In this document: one piece after another, positions 27,757 to 36,423 of the stretch
Layout: each line of letters begins with the position of its first letter
How positions within the stretch are numbered: the stretch's first letter is position 1
From: Streptosporangium sandarakinum
GTDB taxonomy: Bacteria > Actinomycetota > Actinomycetes > Streptosporangiales > Streptosporangiaceae
Direction: 5' to 3'
Length of the DNA: 64,000 nt
Assembly: GCF_013409935.1 (NCBI RefSeq)
Contig: NZ_JACCCO010000001.1
Coordinates: 3,906,001-3,970,000, forward strand
Program-made: the position numbers and the translations under genes
The notes under the pieces: generated by a model
What the model saw: the letters and a program-made list of their open reading frames with translations, nothing else
Databases searched by the model: none
Told to the model about the DNA's origin: nothing

Positions 27757-28109
27757 GGTGTCTCCGTCAGCAGTTCGGCCGCCTTGCCGAGGTCCTCGGC
27801 GACGGTGAAGAAGTTGAGGAAGCCGACGGCGCTCATGAGCATCCGGAGTTCCTCCGACAGTCCCACCACGGCCATCTGGCCGCTGGCGCACTGCGCCTGC
27901 CGGTAGGACAGCAGCATGACCCTCAGGCCGGCGCTGGACATGTAGCGCAGGTTCGACAGGTCGAGCGCCAGCAGCCGGTGCTCGGCCAGCGCCCTGCCGA
28001 CATGTTCCTGGACCACGGGGGCCGTCCTGCTGTCCAGGTCGCCGGTGAGTGCGACCACCGCCAGCTCGCCCTCTTTCGAGACCGTGACGTCGAGTGTTCG
28101 CGTGGGCAT
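27753..28109 (-). CDS. STAS domain anti-anti-sigma factor, second copy
   Basis: A 118-residue STAS protein. VVALTGDLDSRTAPVVQEHV and LDLSNLRYMSSAGLRVMLLSYRQA mark the family, with Ser58 or Ser59 as the phosphorylation site. It is only distantly like the second STAS protein downstream, so the two may respond to different kinases. GAGACGAG precedes the ATG. Its stop overlaps the glgX start and its start lies 14 bases after the epimerase-like gene. Confidence 0.9.
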
Positions 28110-28123
28110 CTCGTCTCTCGTCC

Positions 28124-29953
28124 TTACTTCTCTGACACGGGGGACAGGGTGACGCGGACCGGGAGCCGGTCCTGCGTGTCGGGGAGGTCCACCTGGAGCT
28201 CCTCGGCGTCGAACCGGTGGTACGGGCTCCCGTCGACCTCCACGGACTCGATCCGGATCGAGCCCTGCGGCAGCAGGTCGGGGGCGACGCGCAGCGTGCG
28301 GTCGGGGAAGGCGCCCGGCATGGGCTTGAACCACAGGTTGAGCGGTTCCTTCTCGACGAGCAGGTTCGTGTAGACGGTGGCCAGGTAGCACAGCTCGGAG
28401 GAGTGGTACATGCTCATCGAGTGGCTGCCCTTGAAGCGCTCGGTGCCGAGGAGGTAGGGCATGCCGTCGGCGAGCACGTTGAAGTAGACGGCTCCCTCGT
28501 CGTGGTCGAGGAAGAAGGCGTTGTAGAAGGCGGAGGCGCGCCGGGCCTCCTGGAGGAACTCCCGGTCGCCGGTGACGCCGGCCAGGATGAGGTAGGCGAG
28601 GATCGCCTGCTCCTGCTGCCACCAGGCCTTGCGGTCGTGCCAGGCGAACCGGTACCAGCGGTCCCCGGCGGGCTTGGTCCGTTCCACGACGTCGTACCAG
28701 CCGCCGCGCTGCTGGTCGCTGCCGACCTCGGGCATGCGCCGGGCGATCCGCTCGGCCAGCTCCCGGTAGTCCTTCTTGGCGCGCAGGGAGTTCATCCGCA
28801 TGAGGTTCCATGCGATCTTGAGGTTGTGGCCGACGACCGCGCGGTCCTGTTGCCAGGTGTGGCCGCGGTCGGGGCTCCAGTCCTCGTTGAAACGTTCCTG
28901 GACGAACGGGCTGTAGTCGTCCTCGGGGAAGTGCTCGGCGATGGTGTCGAACGTGCGCTCCAGGAAGTCGGCGTACTCCTCGCGGCCCGTCGCGAGGTAG
29001 AGGTTGATCAGGTAGGCGGGCGCGTGGTCGCCGACCGAGTTCCAGTTCTTCCTGGCGTCGTTGGGCGCGATGGAGGGGTGCCGCGGATCCATGAAGATCG
29101 GGTCGATGTGGCTGAAGTAGCCGCCGCCCTTGGTGTCGCGGAAGTGGTTCTCGAACAACCTGATCGTGCCCTCGGCGTCGCGCAGGATCGCCGGGTCCCC
29201 GTTGACCCGGTAGGTCTGCGTCGGCCCGGCCAGCGCGTAGATCTGCTCGTACATCGGGATCGCGTCGTAGTCGTCGGAGAACTCGGAGGTGAAGAGCTTC
29301 TTCTCCGGCCGGTCCTCCTGCACCTCGATGCCGTGGTACCAGTAGGTGACGTCGTGCATCGGGTCGGCGAACCGCATGTGCTCGCGCAGGTAGTCCACGC
29401 CGCGCTCGGCGACGTCGAGATACCCGTCCTTCCCGGTGAGCATGTACGCCGAGGCCATGCCGTACACCAGGCGGGAGATGGTGTCGGTCTCCTGCACGTG
29501 GCTTGAGGTCTTCCGCCCGTCGAGCCGCAGGACGGTGCGGTAGTCGCGGTAGTCGACGGGGCCGGCGCCGAACTGCGCCCTGCGGTAGAAGGCGGCGATC
29601 CGGTCGAGCTGGTGGATCCACCAGTCCGGCTCCTCGAAGCGGTACTCGCCGGGCCGGCGGCCCACGAAGACCAGCCGCTTGGCGTCGAACTCCCAGCCGC
29701 GGTCCTGCGGGGCGTGCACGCCGTAGGCGAAGAGGTCCTGACCCGGCCTGATCATGTCGTCGCGGTGGTCGGCGGCGTCGAGGTAGGGGTGTTCGAGGTT
29801 GCGCAGCACCTCCGCGGAGGTGGTGTCGTCCACGGTGACGTCGAACTCGCGGCCGTCGGCCGTGGTGAGCCCGAACGTCCCCTTGGCGTCCAGGGGGGTG
29901 GTGACCCTGCCCGCGATCAGGTCGCTGAACCGGAAGCCAACATCACTGGCCAT
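28124..29953 (-). CDS. AGE family epimerase/isomerase-like protein with extra N-terminal domain
   Basis: A 609-residue protein. From about residue 110 it resembles the N-acylglucosamine 2-epimerase (AGE) alpha6/alpha6 barrel (SSHVQETDTISRLVYGMASAYML, GGGYFSHIDP, QDRAVVGHNLKIAWNLMRM, WWQQEQAILAYLILAG), whose catalytic residues are usually His in such motifs. The family interconverts sugars such as mannose/glucose or cellobiose epimers. It is about 200 residues longer than standard AGE enzymes, with a beta-rich N-terminus and a beta-rich C-terminal ~80 residues. Overlaps the VOC gene by 11 bases. Substrate unknown. Confidence 0.78.
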   Translation of the reverse strand: MASDVGFRFSDLIAGRVTTPLDAKGTFGLTTADGREFDVTVDDTTSAEVLRNLEHPYLDAADHRDDMIRPGQDLFAYGVHAPQDRGWEFDAKRLVFVGRRPGEYRFEEPDWWIHQLDRIAAFYRRAQFGAGPVDYRDYRTVLRLDGRKTSSHVQETDTISRLVYGMASAYMLTGKDGYLDVAERGVDYLREHMRFADPMHDVTYWYHGIEVQEDRPEKKLFTSEFSDDYDAIPMYEQIYALAGPTQTYRVNGDPAILRDAEGTIRLFENHFRDTKGGGYFSHIDPIFMDPRHPSIAPNDARKNWNSVGDHAPAYLINLYLATGREEYADFLERTFDTIAEHFPEDDYSPFVQERFNEDWSPDRGHTWQQDRAVVGHNLKIAWNLMRMNSLRAKKDYRELAERIARRMPEVGSDQQRGGWYDVVERTKPAGDRWYRFAWHDRKAWWQQEQAILAYLILAGVTGDREFLQEARRASAFYNAFFLDHDEGAVYFNVLADGMPYLLGTERFKGSHSMSMYHSSELCYLATVYTNLLVEKEPLNLWFKPMPGAFPDRTLRVAPDLLPQGSIRIESVEVDGSPYHRFDAEELQVDLPDTQDRLPVRVTLSPVSEK

Positions 29954-30359
29954 CTGCTCCGCCTTCGGAAGTCTGGTCCTTGAAACCTTGCGTTATCTCC
30001 ACGACCGTGCCGTCGGGGTCCTTCACCCACACCGTGCGCCAGCCCGGGATGAAGTCGTCGAAGCACAGCGGGCCCAGCGACACCTGGGCCTGCGGGCCCA
30101 TCCCGGCCAGGGCCTCGTCGATGTCGTCGGTCTGCAGGGCGATGTGCCGCAGCGTGCCGGCCGCGGTCGGCCCGTCGCCGCCGGGCGCGCCGTCCCCGGC
30201 CTGGAACAGCTCCAGGTAGACGTCGCCCTTGCGGAGGAAGAGGATCTTGGAGTCGCCCACGGGGAAGCTCGCCGCGCGGGCGAAGCCGAACCACCGGCAG
30301 TAGAACTCGGCGGTCACGTCCACGTCATTGCAGTTCAGCGCGGTGTGCGACCACCTCAT
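29943..30359 (-). CDS. VOC family protein (glyoxalase/dioxygenase-like)
   Basis: A 138-residue vicinal-oxygen-chelate protein. Metal ligands are suggested by SHTALNCNDVD (His5), VYLELFQ (Glu), LRHIALQTDD (His) and VVEITQGF (Glu), the usual paired beta-alpha-beta-beta-beta layout. The family includes glyoxalase I, fosfomycin-resistance enzymes and ring-cleavage dioxygenases. It overlaps the DJ-1 gene (ATGA) upstream and the epimerase-like gene downstream. Together with DJ-1 proteins it suggests handling of reactive carbonyl compounds; this is inference. Confidence 0.83.
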   Translation of the reverse strand: MRWSHTALNCNDVDVTAEFYCRWFGFARAASFPVGDSKILFLRKGDVYLELFQAGDGAPGGDGPTAAGTLRHIALQTDDIDEALAGMGPQAQVSLGPLCFDDFIPGWRTVWVKDPDGTVVEITQGFKDQTSEGGADGQ

Positions 30360-30949
30360 GCGGCCCTCTCCCCGTTCCTCCGAGCGGCCAGTTCGCCGAG
30401 CAGGGCGCGCGCGAACAGGTGGCAGTGGGCGCCGCTGCGGCCGGTGACGAGGTCGCCGTCGACCACGACGTCCTCGTCGCGGTACTCGGCGCCCATGTTC
30501 AGCACGTCGCCGACCAGGTTGTTGTGGCAGGTGACGGGGCGTCCGCGGACCGTCTCCGGCGCCTTGGCCAGCAGCCACATGCCGTGGCAGATGACGCCCT
30601 TGAGCACCTCGGGCAGGGCGAACGCCCGCCGCATCAGCTCGGTCGCCGGGGAGGGGTCGAGCGGCTTCTCGCTGAAGCGGAGCCGGTCGGCCACCATGCC
30701 CGACGGCACGACGATCGCGTCGTAGGAGCGCAGCGCGTCGTCGTCCAGCCCCTCCAGCGACCCGTTCACCGTCAGCGGCGCCCGGTACTCGTGGCCGGTG
30801 AAGGTGATCTCCGGCTGCCCCCACAGCCGGGTCAGCAGGTCGAGGCGGATGCCCTCCTCGGCGAAGCGGCGCTGGTAGTAGAAGATCTCGGGCTCGTAGT
30901 AGTCGCTCTCCATCAGGACCGCGACGCGCGCCCCGCGCAGGTCAGCCAC
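30356..30949 (-). CDS. DJ-1/PfpI family protein
   Basis: A 197-residue protein of the DJ-1/ThiJ/PfpI superfamily. The nucleophile elbow is GVICHGMWLL with Cys121-His122, and an acidic residue in the ESDYYEPEIF stretch (Glu19/Glu21) is the expected partner. The family includes proteases, deglycases, glyoxalase III and chaperones. Its start overlaps the end of the GMC oxidoreductase gene by eight bases, so it is operonic. Confidence 0.87.
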   Translation of the reverse strand: MADLRGARVAVLMESDYYEPEIFYYQRRFAEEGIRLDLLTRLWGQPEITFTGHEYRAPLTVNGSLEGLDDDALRSYDAIVVPSGMVADRLRFSEKPLDPSPATELMRRAFALPEVLKGVICHGMWLLAKAPETVRGRPVTCHNNLVGDVLNMGAEYRDEDVVVDGDLVTGRSGAHCHLFARALLGELAARRNGERAA

Positions 30950-32540
30950 GGGAGCCTCCCAGGACGAAGTCGGCGCACCGTTCGGCGATCATCTGGATCG
31001 CGGCGTGGGTGTTGCCCGAGGTCACCGCCGGCATCACGCTCGCGTCGGCGACGCGCAGCCCCTCGACGCCGCGTACCCGCAGCCGGGGGTCCACGACGGC
31101 GTCGTCGTCGGTCCCCATGCGGCACGAGCCGACCTGGTGGTGGTAGGTGTCGGCGCGCTCGCGGACGAACGCGGTGAGCGCCTCGCGGTCGGCCGCCGCC
31201 GGTCCGGGCAGGAGCTCGTCGCCGAGCACCTCGCCGAAGGCGCGGGTCGCGAAGATCTCCCTGGCCAGCTCGACGCCCTGGACCAGCCGGTCGACGTCGG
31301 AGCGGTCGCCCAGGTAGTTGGGGTTGACCAGGGGCGGTGCGAACGGGTCGGCGGAGGCCAGCCTGACCCAGCCGCGCGAGGCGGGCCGTACGACGCCCGG
31401 CAGGATGCTGACCGCGTTGGGGTGGCTCTGCCCGACGATGATGTCGAAGGGCACGTGGACGAACGCGATCTGCAGGTCGGGGGCGGGCAGGCCGCTCTGC
31501 GAGAAGGTGAACAGCGCGGCCTCCGACAGGTTGTTCGCCCCCGGCGGGACCGCCTCCCTCGTCTCCCGGATGACGCCGGTGAGCACGTGGTTGTGGAAGT
31601 TCGCCCCGACTCCCGGCAGCGGGTGGCGCACCTCGACGCCGGCCTCGCGCAGGTGGCCGGGGTCGCCGATGCCCGAGAGCATCAGGAGCTTGGGGGACTC
31701 GATGGCCCCGGCGCACACGATGACCTGGCGGCGGGCGCGCACCCGCCGCAGGCCGGTGCCGCCGGACTCGTCGAGCGCGCGCCCGGCGAGCCTGCGGCCC
31801 TCGCCGCTCTCCGGGACCGGCGCCTCCTGGGCGTACTCCACGCCGGTGCACCTGTCGCCCTCGAAGAGCAGGCGGGTGGCCCGCGCGCGGGGCCGCAGGG
31901 TGAGCCGCTCGTCGTTGAGGATCGGCTCGACGAAGCAGTGCATCGCGCTCCGGCGGCGGCCCGCCTCGGCGTTGATGTGGTGCCAGCCCGCGCCGGCCAT
32001 GGCGGGCCCGTTGAAGTCGGGGATGATCGGGTGGCCCAGCTCGGCGCAGGCGTCGAGGAAGGTCCGGGAGTAGGGGTTGGGGTCGTGCAGGCCGGCGTTG
32101 ACGACGGTCTGCGGGCCTCCGCTGCCGGTGCCCTCCCAGGTCTTGTCCTCCTGGTCCTCCATGCGCTGGAAGTACGGCAGGACGTCGGCGTACGACCAGC
32201 CCGCGGCGCCCTGGTAGGCCCAGTTGTCGAAGTCCGACTGGTGGCCGCGGATGTGCATCATGATGTAGAGGTTGCTGCTGCCGCCGATGACCTTGCCGCG
32301 CGGCTCGTGGGTGCTGCGCCCGCCCAGTCCCGGCTGGGGCACGCTGCGGTAGTCCCAGTCGATGTCCGAGCCGAGCAGCGTGAACCACAGCGGCGCGGCG
32401 TCCACGCCGGAGGGGATCCAGCTCCCGCCGGCTTCCAGCAGCAGCACCGATCCCTCGCCCGACTCGACCAGGCGGCGGGTCAGCACCGAGCCGGCCGCGC
32501 CCGCGCCGACGACGACGTAGTCGAACTCCTCCGTCGTCAT
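30942..32540 (-). CDS. GMC family FAD-dependent oxidoreductase
   Basis: A 532-residue flavoenzyme of the glucose-methanol-choline family. FAD binding: VVGAGAAGS near residues 10-18 and GGSSNLYIMMHIRG. Further signatures are IVCAGAIESPKLLMLSGIGDP and the C-terminal HHQVGSCRMG (His466/467 pair) and NTHAA (His512), which hold the catalytic His pair. It oxidises an alcohol or sugar; choline, glucose or polyketide-type alcohols are possibilities. A four-base overlap with the SnoaL-like gene upstream indicates coupling. Confidence 0.9.
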   Translation of the reverse strand: MTTEEFDYVVVGAGAAGSVLTRRLVESGEGSVLLLEAGGSWIPSGVDAAPLWFTLLGSDIDWDYRSVPQPGLGGRSTHEPRGKVIGGSSNLYIMMHIRGHQSDFDNWAYQGAAGWSYADVLPYFQRMEDQEDKTWEGTGSGGPQTVVNAGLHDPNPYSRTFLDACAELGHPIIPDFNGPAMAGAGWHHINAEAGRRRSAMHCFVEPILNDERLTLRPRARATRLLFEGDRCTGVEYAQEAPVPESGEGRRLAGRALDESGGTGLRRVRARRQVIVCAGAIESPKLLMLSGIGDPGHLREAGVEVRHPLPGVGANFHNHVLTGVIRETREAVPPGANNLSEAALFTFSQSGLPAPDLQIAFVHVPFDIIVGQSHPNAVSILPGVVRPASRGWVRLASADPFAPPLVNPNYLGDRSDVDRLVQGVELAREIFATRAFGEVLGDELLPGPAAADREALTAFVRERADTYHHQVGSCRMGTDDDAVVDPRLRVRGVEGLRVADASVMPAVTSGNTHAAIQMIAERCADFVLGGSRG

Positions 32541-32917
32541 CGGCCCTCCATCCCGAGGGGCCCGCGGAAGGGCAGCGTGTCGTGGAAGTTGGCCATGTAG
32601 GAGATCCGGCCGCCCTCCAGCCGGAAGTAGTTCATGACCTCGGCCTCGATGGGCTCGCCGCCGGCGGTGACCGCGCTCAGGTGGGACACCACGCCGGCCT
32701 GGTCGCCGTCGACGACGACGTGGCGGGGGACGTTCTTGAACGAGCGGTACATCTCGGGGAAGCCGGCGACGGCCTCGCGCAGGGTGTCCTGGCCCTCCAG
32801 GCGCCCGGCGAGCTGCTCGTCGACCACGGCCTTGTCGGCGAACAGGTCGCACCAGCTCGACCAGTCGCCGGCGTTGGCGTACTCGTAGTAGAGGTCGATC
32901 GTCTCTCGTGTGCTCAC
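32537..32917 (-). CDS. NTF2/SnoaL-like protein
   Basis: A 126-residue small alpha+beta barrel protein of the SnoaL-like/NTF2 superfamily (ETIDLYYEYANAGDWSSWCDLFAD, a GRLEGQDTLREAV loop and FHDTLPF). GTG start at 32917 overlaps the stop of the preceding gene (GTGA). Members act as cyclases, isomerases, dehydratases or binding proteins for hydrophobic ligands. One of three such proteins in this operon. Confidence 0.75.
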   Translation of the reverse strand: MSTRETIDLYYEYANAGDWSSWCDLFADKAVVDEQLAGRLEGQDTLREAVAGFPEMYRSFKNVPRHVVVDGDQAGVVSHLSAVTAGGEPIEAEVMNYFRLEGGRISYMANFHDTLPFRGPLGMEGR

Positions 32918-33357
32918 AGCTCCGCGCTCCCCGGCATCGGCTCCAGACGGTCCACGACGTACTTCCTGATCCGCGGGTGGTCGGGCCCGTCGGCGACGAT
33001 CTCCCAGGTCTGGTAGGCGTCGAAGCCGAGCCAGAGGCTGGTGGGCGCCGGCGGGTTCCAGACGCGGGCCTGCCAGTTCACGACGACCTCGATGGTGGCC
33101 GCGCCGTCCCGCCACGCGCCGACCTTCACCGAGGTGACCCGGTGCTGCTCGTCGAAGAAGCGGTTGGTGACGGTCTCGTACCACTTGCGGAAGTCGTCGT
33201 GCCCGCGGGCGGTGGCCTCGGGGAAGACCATGACGAGGTCCTCGTCGCCGGCCAGGTGGTACCAGAGCCGCTCGATGTCGTCGTGCCGGTCGAGGGCGCG
33301 GTACCAGTTGGCCACCCATTCCTCGACCACCCAGTCGGGCGGGGTCATCTGCTTCAC
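32914..33357 (-). CDS. NTF2/SnoaL-like protein, second copy
   Basis: A 147-residue NTF2-fold protein (WVVEEWVANWYRALDRHDDIERLWYHLA, then RKWYETVTNRFFDEQHRVTSVKV and WEIVADGPDHPRIRKYVVDRLEP). It is clearly different from the neighbouring NTF2-like genes. Four bases separate its start from the stop of the ThDP enzyme gene. Function unknown. Confidence 0.76.
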   Translation of the reverse strand: MKQMTPPDWVVEEWVANWYRALDRHDDIERLWYHLAGDEDLVMVFPEATARGHDDFRKWYETVTNRFFDEQHRVTSVKVGAWRDGAATIEVVVNWQARVWNPPAPTSLWLGFDAYQTWEIVADGPDHPRIRKYVVDRLEPMPGSAEL

Positions 33358-33361
33358 GTGC

Positions 33362-34990
33362 TCAGTCCTTTCCGTTCGGCGGAAGGGGGACGTCCACCGC
33401 GACGTCCACCAGGAACGGCTCGTCGTCGGCGAGCATGCGCTTGACGGCGGGGCCCACGTCCTCGGGCTCGGCCACCCGTACGGCCTGCACGCCCATGCCG
33501 CGGGCGAGGTCGGTGAACCCCAGGGGCAGGCCGCTCAGGTCGAAGGAGGAGGGGAAGGGGTGCGGCGCGACGCCGCGCTCCCTCCAGTACACGGAGATGT
33601 TCTCGTTGAGCAGCTCGTACCTGCCGTTGTTGCAGATCACGAACTTCGCGCCGATCCGCTGGTGCGCCGCGGTCCACAGCGCCTGGATCGTGTACATGCT
33701 GCCGCCGTCGCCGGTGAAGCCGATCACCGTCTCGTCCGGCATCGCGAGCTTGACGCCGATGGCGCCGGGGATGCCCACCCCGAGCGAGCCGCCCCGGGTG
33801 AGGAAGTACCGGCCGGGGCGGCGCGGCGGGAAGTGCCGCACCAGCGCGGGGCTCGACGTGAGCGCCTCGTCGAAGACGACCGCGTCGGGCTGCTGCGCGG
33901 CCAGTTCGGCGAGGAACAGCTCGTAGACGCTGTCGCCGGCCGGGGCCGCCTGGGCGCGGGGGCGGGCGGGCGCCGCGGGCGCGCCCCGCCGTTCCAGGTC
34001 GGCGGCCAGGGCGGTGAGCGTGGCCCGCGGGTCGGCGACCAGGCCGAGGTCCACGGGGTGGTTCTTGCCGATCTCGTAGGCGTTCAGGTCGACGTGCACG
34101 ACCCGCGCGCCCGCCGCGAACGGGGAGCGCATCGAGGGGAAGACCTCGGGGAAGACGTAGGTGCCGACGATGAGGACCGCGTCCGCCTCCCGGACGGCCG
34201 CCGCGCTCGCCTCGCCGAACATGTGCCCGAGCGCCCCCCGGTGCAGGGGATGGCCGGCGTCGATGTTGACCACGGAGCTGTCGGCCAGCCAGACCTCGGC
34301 GCCCAGCAGCTCCGCCACCCGGGCCAGCTCGTACTGGGCGTCGGACTCGGCCACCCCGTCGCCGGCCACGATGATCGGCCGTTCGGCCCCGGCCAGCAGG
34401 CCGGCGGCGCGCGCGACCAGCTCGGGCACGGGGACCGTGCGGGTGTCGGGGATCACCGTGGGCAGCGCGGGCTCGTCGTTGGGCGCGTCCAGCACGTCGA
34501 GGGGCAGGGAGACGAAGACGGGGCCGCACGGGGGAGTGGCCGCGATCTTGATCGCCCGGCGGAGGACCCGCAGCACCGACCCCGGATCGACGACGCGGGT
34601 GGCGAACTTGGTCACCGGCCGCGCCATGCCCACCAGGTCCGCGGCCATCTGGGCGTCGAAGGCGTCGTAGCGCACGCCCGCCTCACCGGCGATCACGACG
34701 AGCGGGGCGTGGCCGCGCATCGCCTGGTACATCATGCCGATGCCGTTGCCGAGGCCGACGCCCGAGTGCAGCTGCACCAGGGTGGGCCTGCGGGTCGCGC
34801 GGGCGTAGCCGTCCGCGAGGCCGACGACGGGGGCCTCGGCCAGGCCGAGGACGTAGCGGAAGTCTCCGGCGGAGCTCAGCGCGTCCAGGAGACCCTGCTC
34901 GACGGTGCCGGGATTGCCGAAGATCGTGGTCATCCCGTCGGCGCGGAGCTGCTCCAGGAGCGCTGAGGTGCCGGTGCGCGTGGCGGCCAC
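33362..34990 (-). CDS. Thiamine-diphosphate-dependent decarboxylase/acetolactate-synthase-like enzyme
   Basis: A 542-residue ThDP enzyme of the benzoylformate decarboxylase/acetolactate synthase family. N-terminal FGNPGTVEQGLLDAL and the catalytic Glu in LAEAPVVGLADGYAR (about residue 52) are visible; the ThDP/Mg motif is GDGGSMYTIQALW...ICNNGRYELLN in the C-terminal third. The central domain resembles an ordinary FAD-less transhydrogenase-type spacer. It probably cleaves or joins 2-oxo acids; the acid is unknown. Separated from the DJ-1-like gene by three bases. Confidence 0.87.
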   Translation of the reverse strand: MAATRTGTSALLEQLRADGMTTIFGNPGTVEQGLLDALSSAGDFRYVLGLAEAPVVGLADGYARATRRPTLVQLHSGVGLGNGIGMMYQAMRGHAPLVVIAGEAGVRYDAFDAQMAADLVGMARPVTKFATRVVDPGSVLRVLRRAIKIAATPPCGPVFVSLPLDVLDAPNDEPALPTVIPDTRTVPVPELVARAAGLLAGAERPIIVAGDGVAESDAQYELARVAELLGAEVWLADSSVVNIDAGHPLHRGALGHMFGEASAAAVREADAVLIVGTYVFPEVFPSMRSPFAAGARVVHVDLNAYEIGKNHPVDLGLVADPRATLTALAADLERRGAPAAPARPRAQAAPAGDSVYELFLAELAAQQPDAVVFDEALTSSPALVRHFPPRRPGRYFLTRGGSLGVGIPGAIGVKLAMPDETVIGFTGDGGSMYTIQALWTAAHQRIGAKFVICNNGRYELLNENISVYWRERGVAPHPFPSSFDLSGLPLGFTDLARGMGVQAVRVAEPEDVGPAVKRMLADDEPFLVDVAVDVPLPPNGKD

Positions 34991-34993
34991 GGG

Positions 34994-35818
34994 TTACCAG
35001 CCGTAGCGCCGCAGGCCGTGCTCCAGGACCGCCACCATCTTCTCGCCGGTGGTGACGGAGTCCGGGGTGGAGCGGCCGGTGACGAACGGGTAGTCCACGA
35101 TCACCGAGACGGGGTGGCCGACGTTGCCGTGGTAGCGGCCCTCGGGGCCGGTGGCGTCGCGCAGGATGTACTCCAGCGGGTACGGCGGCGGCCCCATGTT
35201 GAAGTCGACGCCGATGAAGCCGGTGCCGTCCTTGTAGTCGTACTCCTTGCAGTGCCCGGTGACGTGCTTGCCCCAGATGATGCTCTTGCGGTCGTCCCAG
35301 TCGCGGGCGAAGGCGAGGCAGGCGACGCCGTAGCACTCGGCGCCGACGGGCTTGCCGGCCTCCAGGAAGGCCAGGATCAGGGCGTGCACCCGCTCGTTGT
35401 TGGCGAGGTCCACGATCGGGCCGCTGCCGCCGACGATGAGGATGGCGTCGTAGTCGGCGACGGTCGCCCGCAGCTCGGTGAGGGCGCGGTGGTAGGCCTC
35501 CAGCTCGCGCAGGTAGCCGGGCGAGCTGAGGTAGGGGCGCTCGGGCACCCAGGAGGAGATGTCGACCGGCTTGGCCAGGCGGTCGGACTCGTCCACCTCG
35601 CGGACGCGGCGGGCCATGTCCTCGCTGGTGACCGACCGGCCGAGCGGCGGGTCGAGGAAGCCGGGGTCCATGCTGGGCGGCAGTGCCCTGGGCCGCCCGC
35701 CGGTGGGCGTCGCCATCACGGTCTCGTACCCGTGGTCGTCGAAAACGCCGAGTGGTCCGACGAGTTCCTCGCCCCAGTAGCCGTACTCGGAAAGGATGAT
35801 CAGGATCTTCTTGGTCAC
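34994..35818 (-). CDS. DJ-1/PfpI family protein, class I glutamine amidotransferase-like
   Basis: A 274-residue protein with a DJ-1/Hsp31-type fold. The nucleophile lies in VGAECYGVACLAF (Cys162, preceded by Glu161), and ILIILSEYGYWGEELVGPL opens the domain. Larger than the other DJ-1 protein in this operon, with insertions near residues 60-110 and 180-250. Possible functions include deglycase, glyoxalase III or hydratase activity. The ThDP enzyme gene follows three bases later. Confidence 0.83.
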   Translation of the reverse strand: MTKKILIILSEYGYWGEELVGPLGVFDDHGYETVMATPTGGRPRALPPSMDPGFLDPPLGRSVTSEDMARRVREVDESDRLAKPVDISSWVPERPYLSSPGYLRELEAYHRALTELRATVADYDAILIVGGSGPIVDLANNERVHALILAFLEAGKPVGAECYGVACLAFARDWDDRKSIIWGKHVTGHCKEYDYKDGTGFIGVDFNMGPPPYPLEYILRDATGPEGRYHGNVGHPVSVIVDYPFVTGRSTPDSVTTGEKMVAVLEHGLRRYGW

Positions 35819-35915
35819 GGTGGACTCCGCGTGTCGGTGGACTTCCGGGCAGGGCTCACCAGGCGGGGCCGGTGGTACGGTCCCGCCCGGAGAGCGGAGT
35901 GGGGTGCCTGCTGCT

Positions 35916-36254
35916 CTAGTCCTCGGAGACGAGGACGGCGGTCTGCCGCCAGATCAGGCCGTCCCTGAGCACCCAGGTGCCCACGTCCTTGTGGGCCTGG
36001 TCGCCGATCCTGATCGTCGCGTAGTAGAGGATGATGTCCTCGGTGCCGTCGGCGGTCATGATGTCCTCGATCTGCGGGTTCATCTTCAGGTATTCGGCGA
36101 AGAAGTCCCTGATCTCCTCGCGGCCCCGGGCGACGGCGCCGGGCCGCATCACCACGGCGTCCTCGTGGTAATTGTTCATCATCGCGTCGAGGTCGTGCGC
36201 CTTGAGCTGTCCGATCTGCTTGTCGAGCAGCGCCGGAAGTTGCGTAGCAGACAT
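35916..36254 (-). CDS. NTF2/SnoaL-like protein, third copy
   Basis: A 112-residue NTF2-superfamily protein (LLDKQIGQLKAHDLDAMMNNYHEDAVVMRPGA, REEIRDFFAEYLKMNPQ, TWVLRDGLIWRQT). First gene of the long minus-strand series. It is separated from the DJ-1 gene by 97 bases, so a second promoter or processing site may lie between. AGGGGAGAGAA forms the ribosome binding site. Confidence 0.78.
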   Translation of the reverse strand: MSATQLPALLDKQIGQLKAHDLDAMMNNYHEDAVVMRPGAVARGREEIRDFFAEYLKMNPQIEDIMTADGTEDIILYYATIRIGDQAHKDVGTWVLRDGLIWRQTAVLVSED

Positions 36255-36423
36255 TTCTCTCCCCTACCTGTCAGTGGGTACCGCGCTTCACGCCGGTTGA
36301 CACCGGAACCGGCGGCGCTTCGAGATGGCCGTTCTTCACATCGGCCGTGCTTCCTCACGGAAACGCGGTTTAGGGGAGGTTGTCTAGAAATAGGGGGATA
36401 CTTCTGGAAGTTTGCCGCCACAT

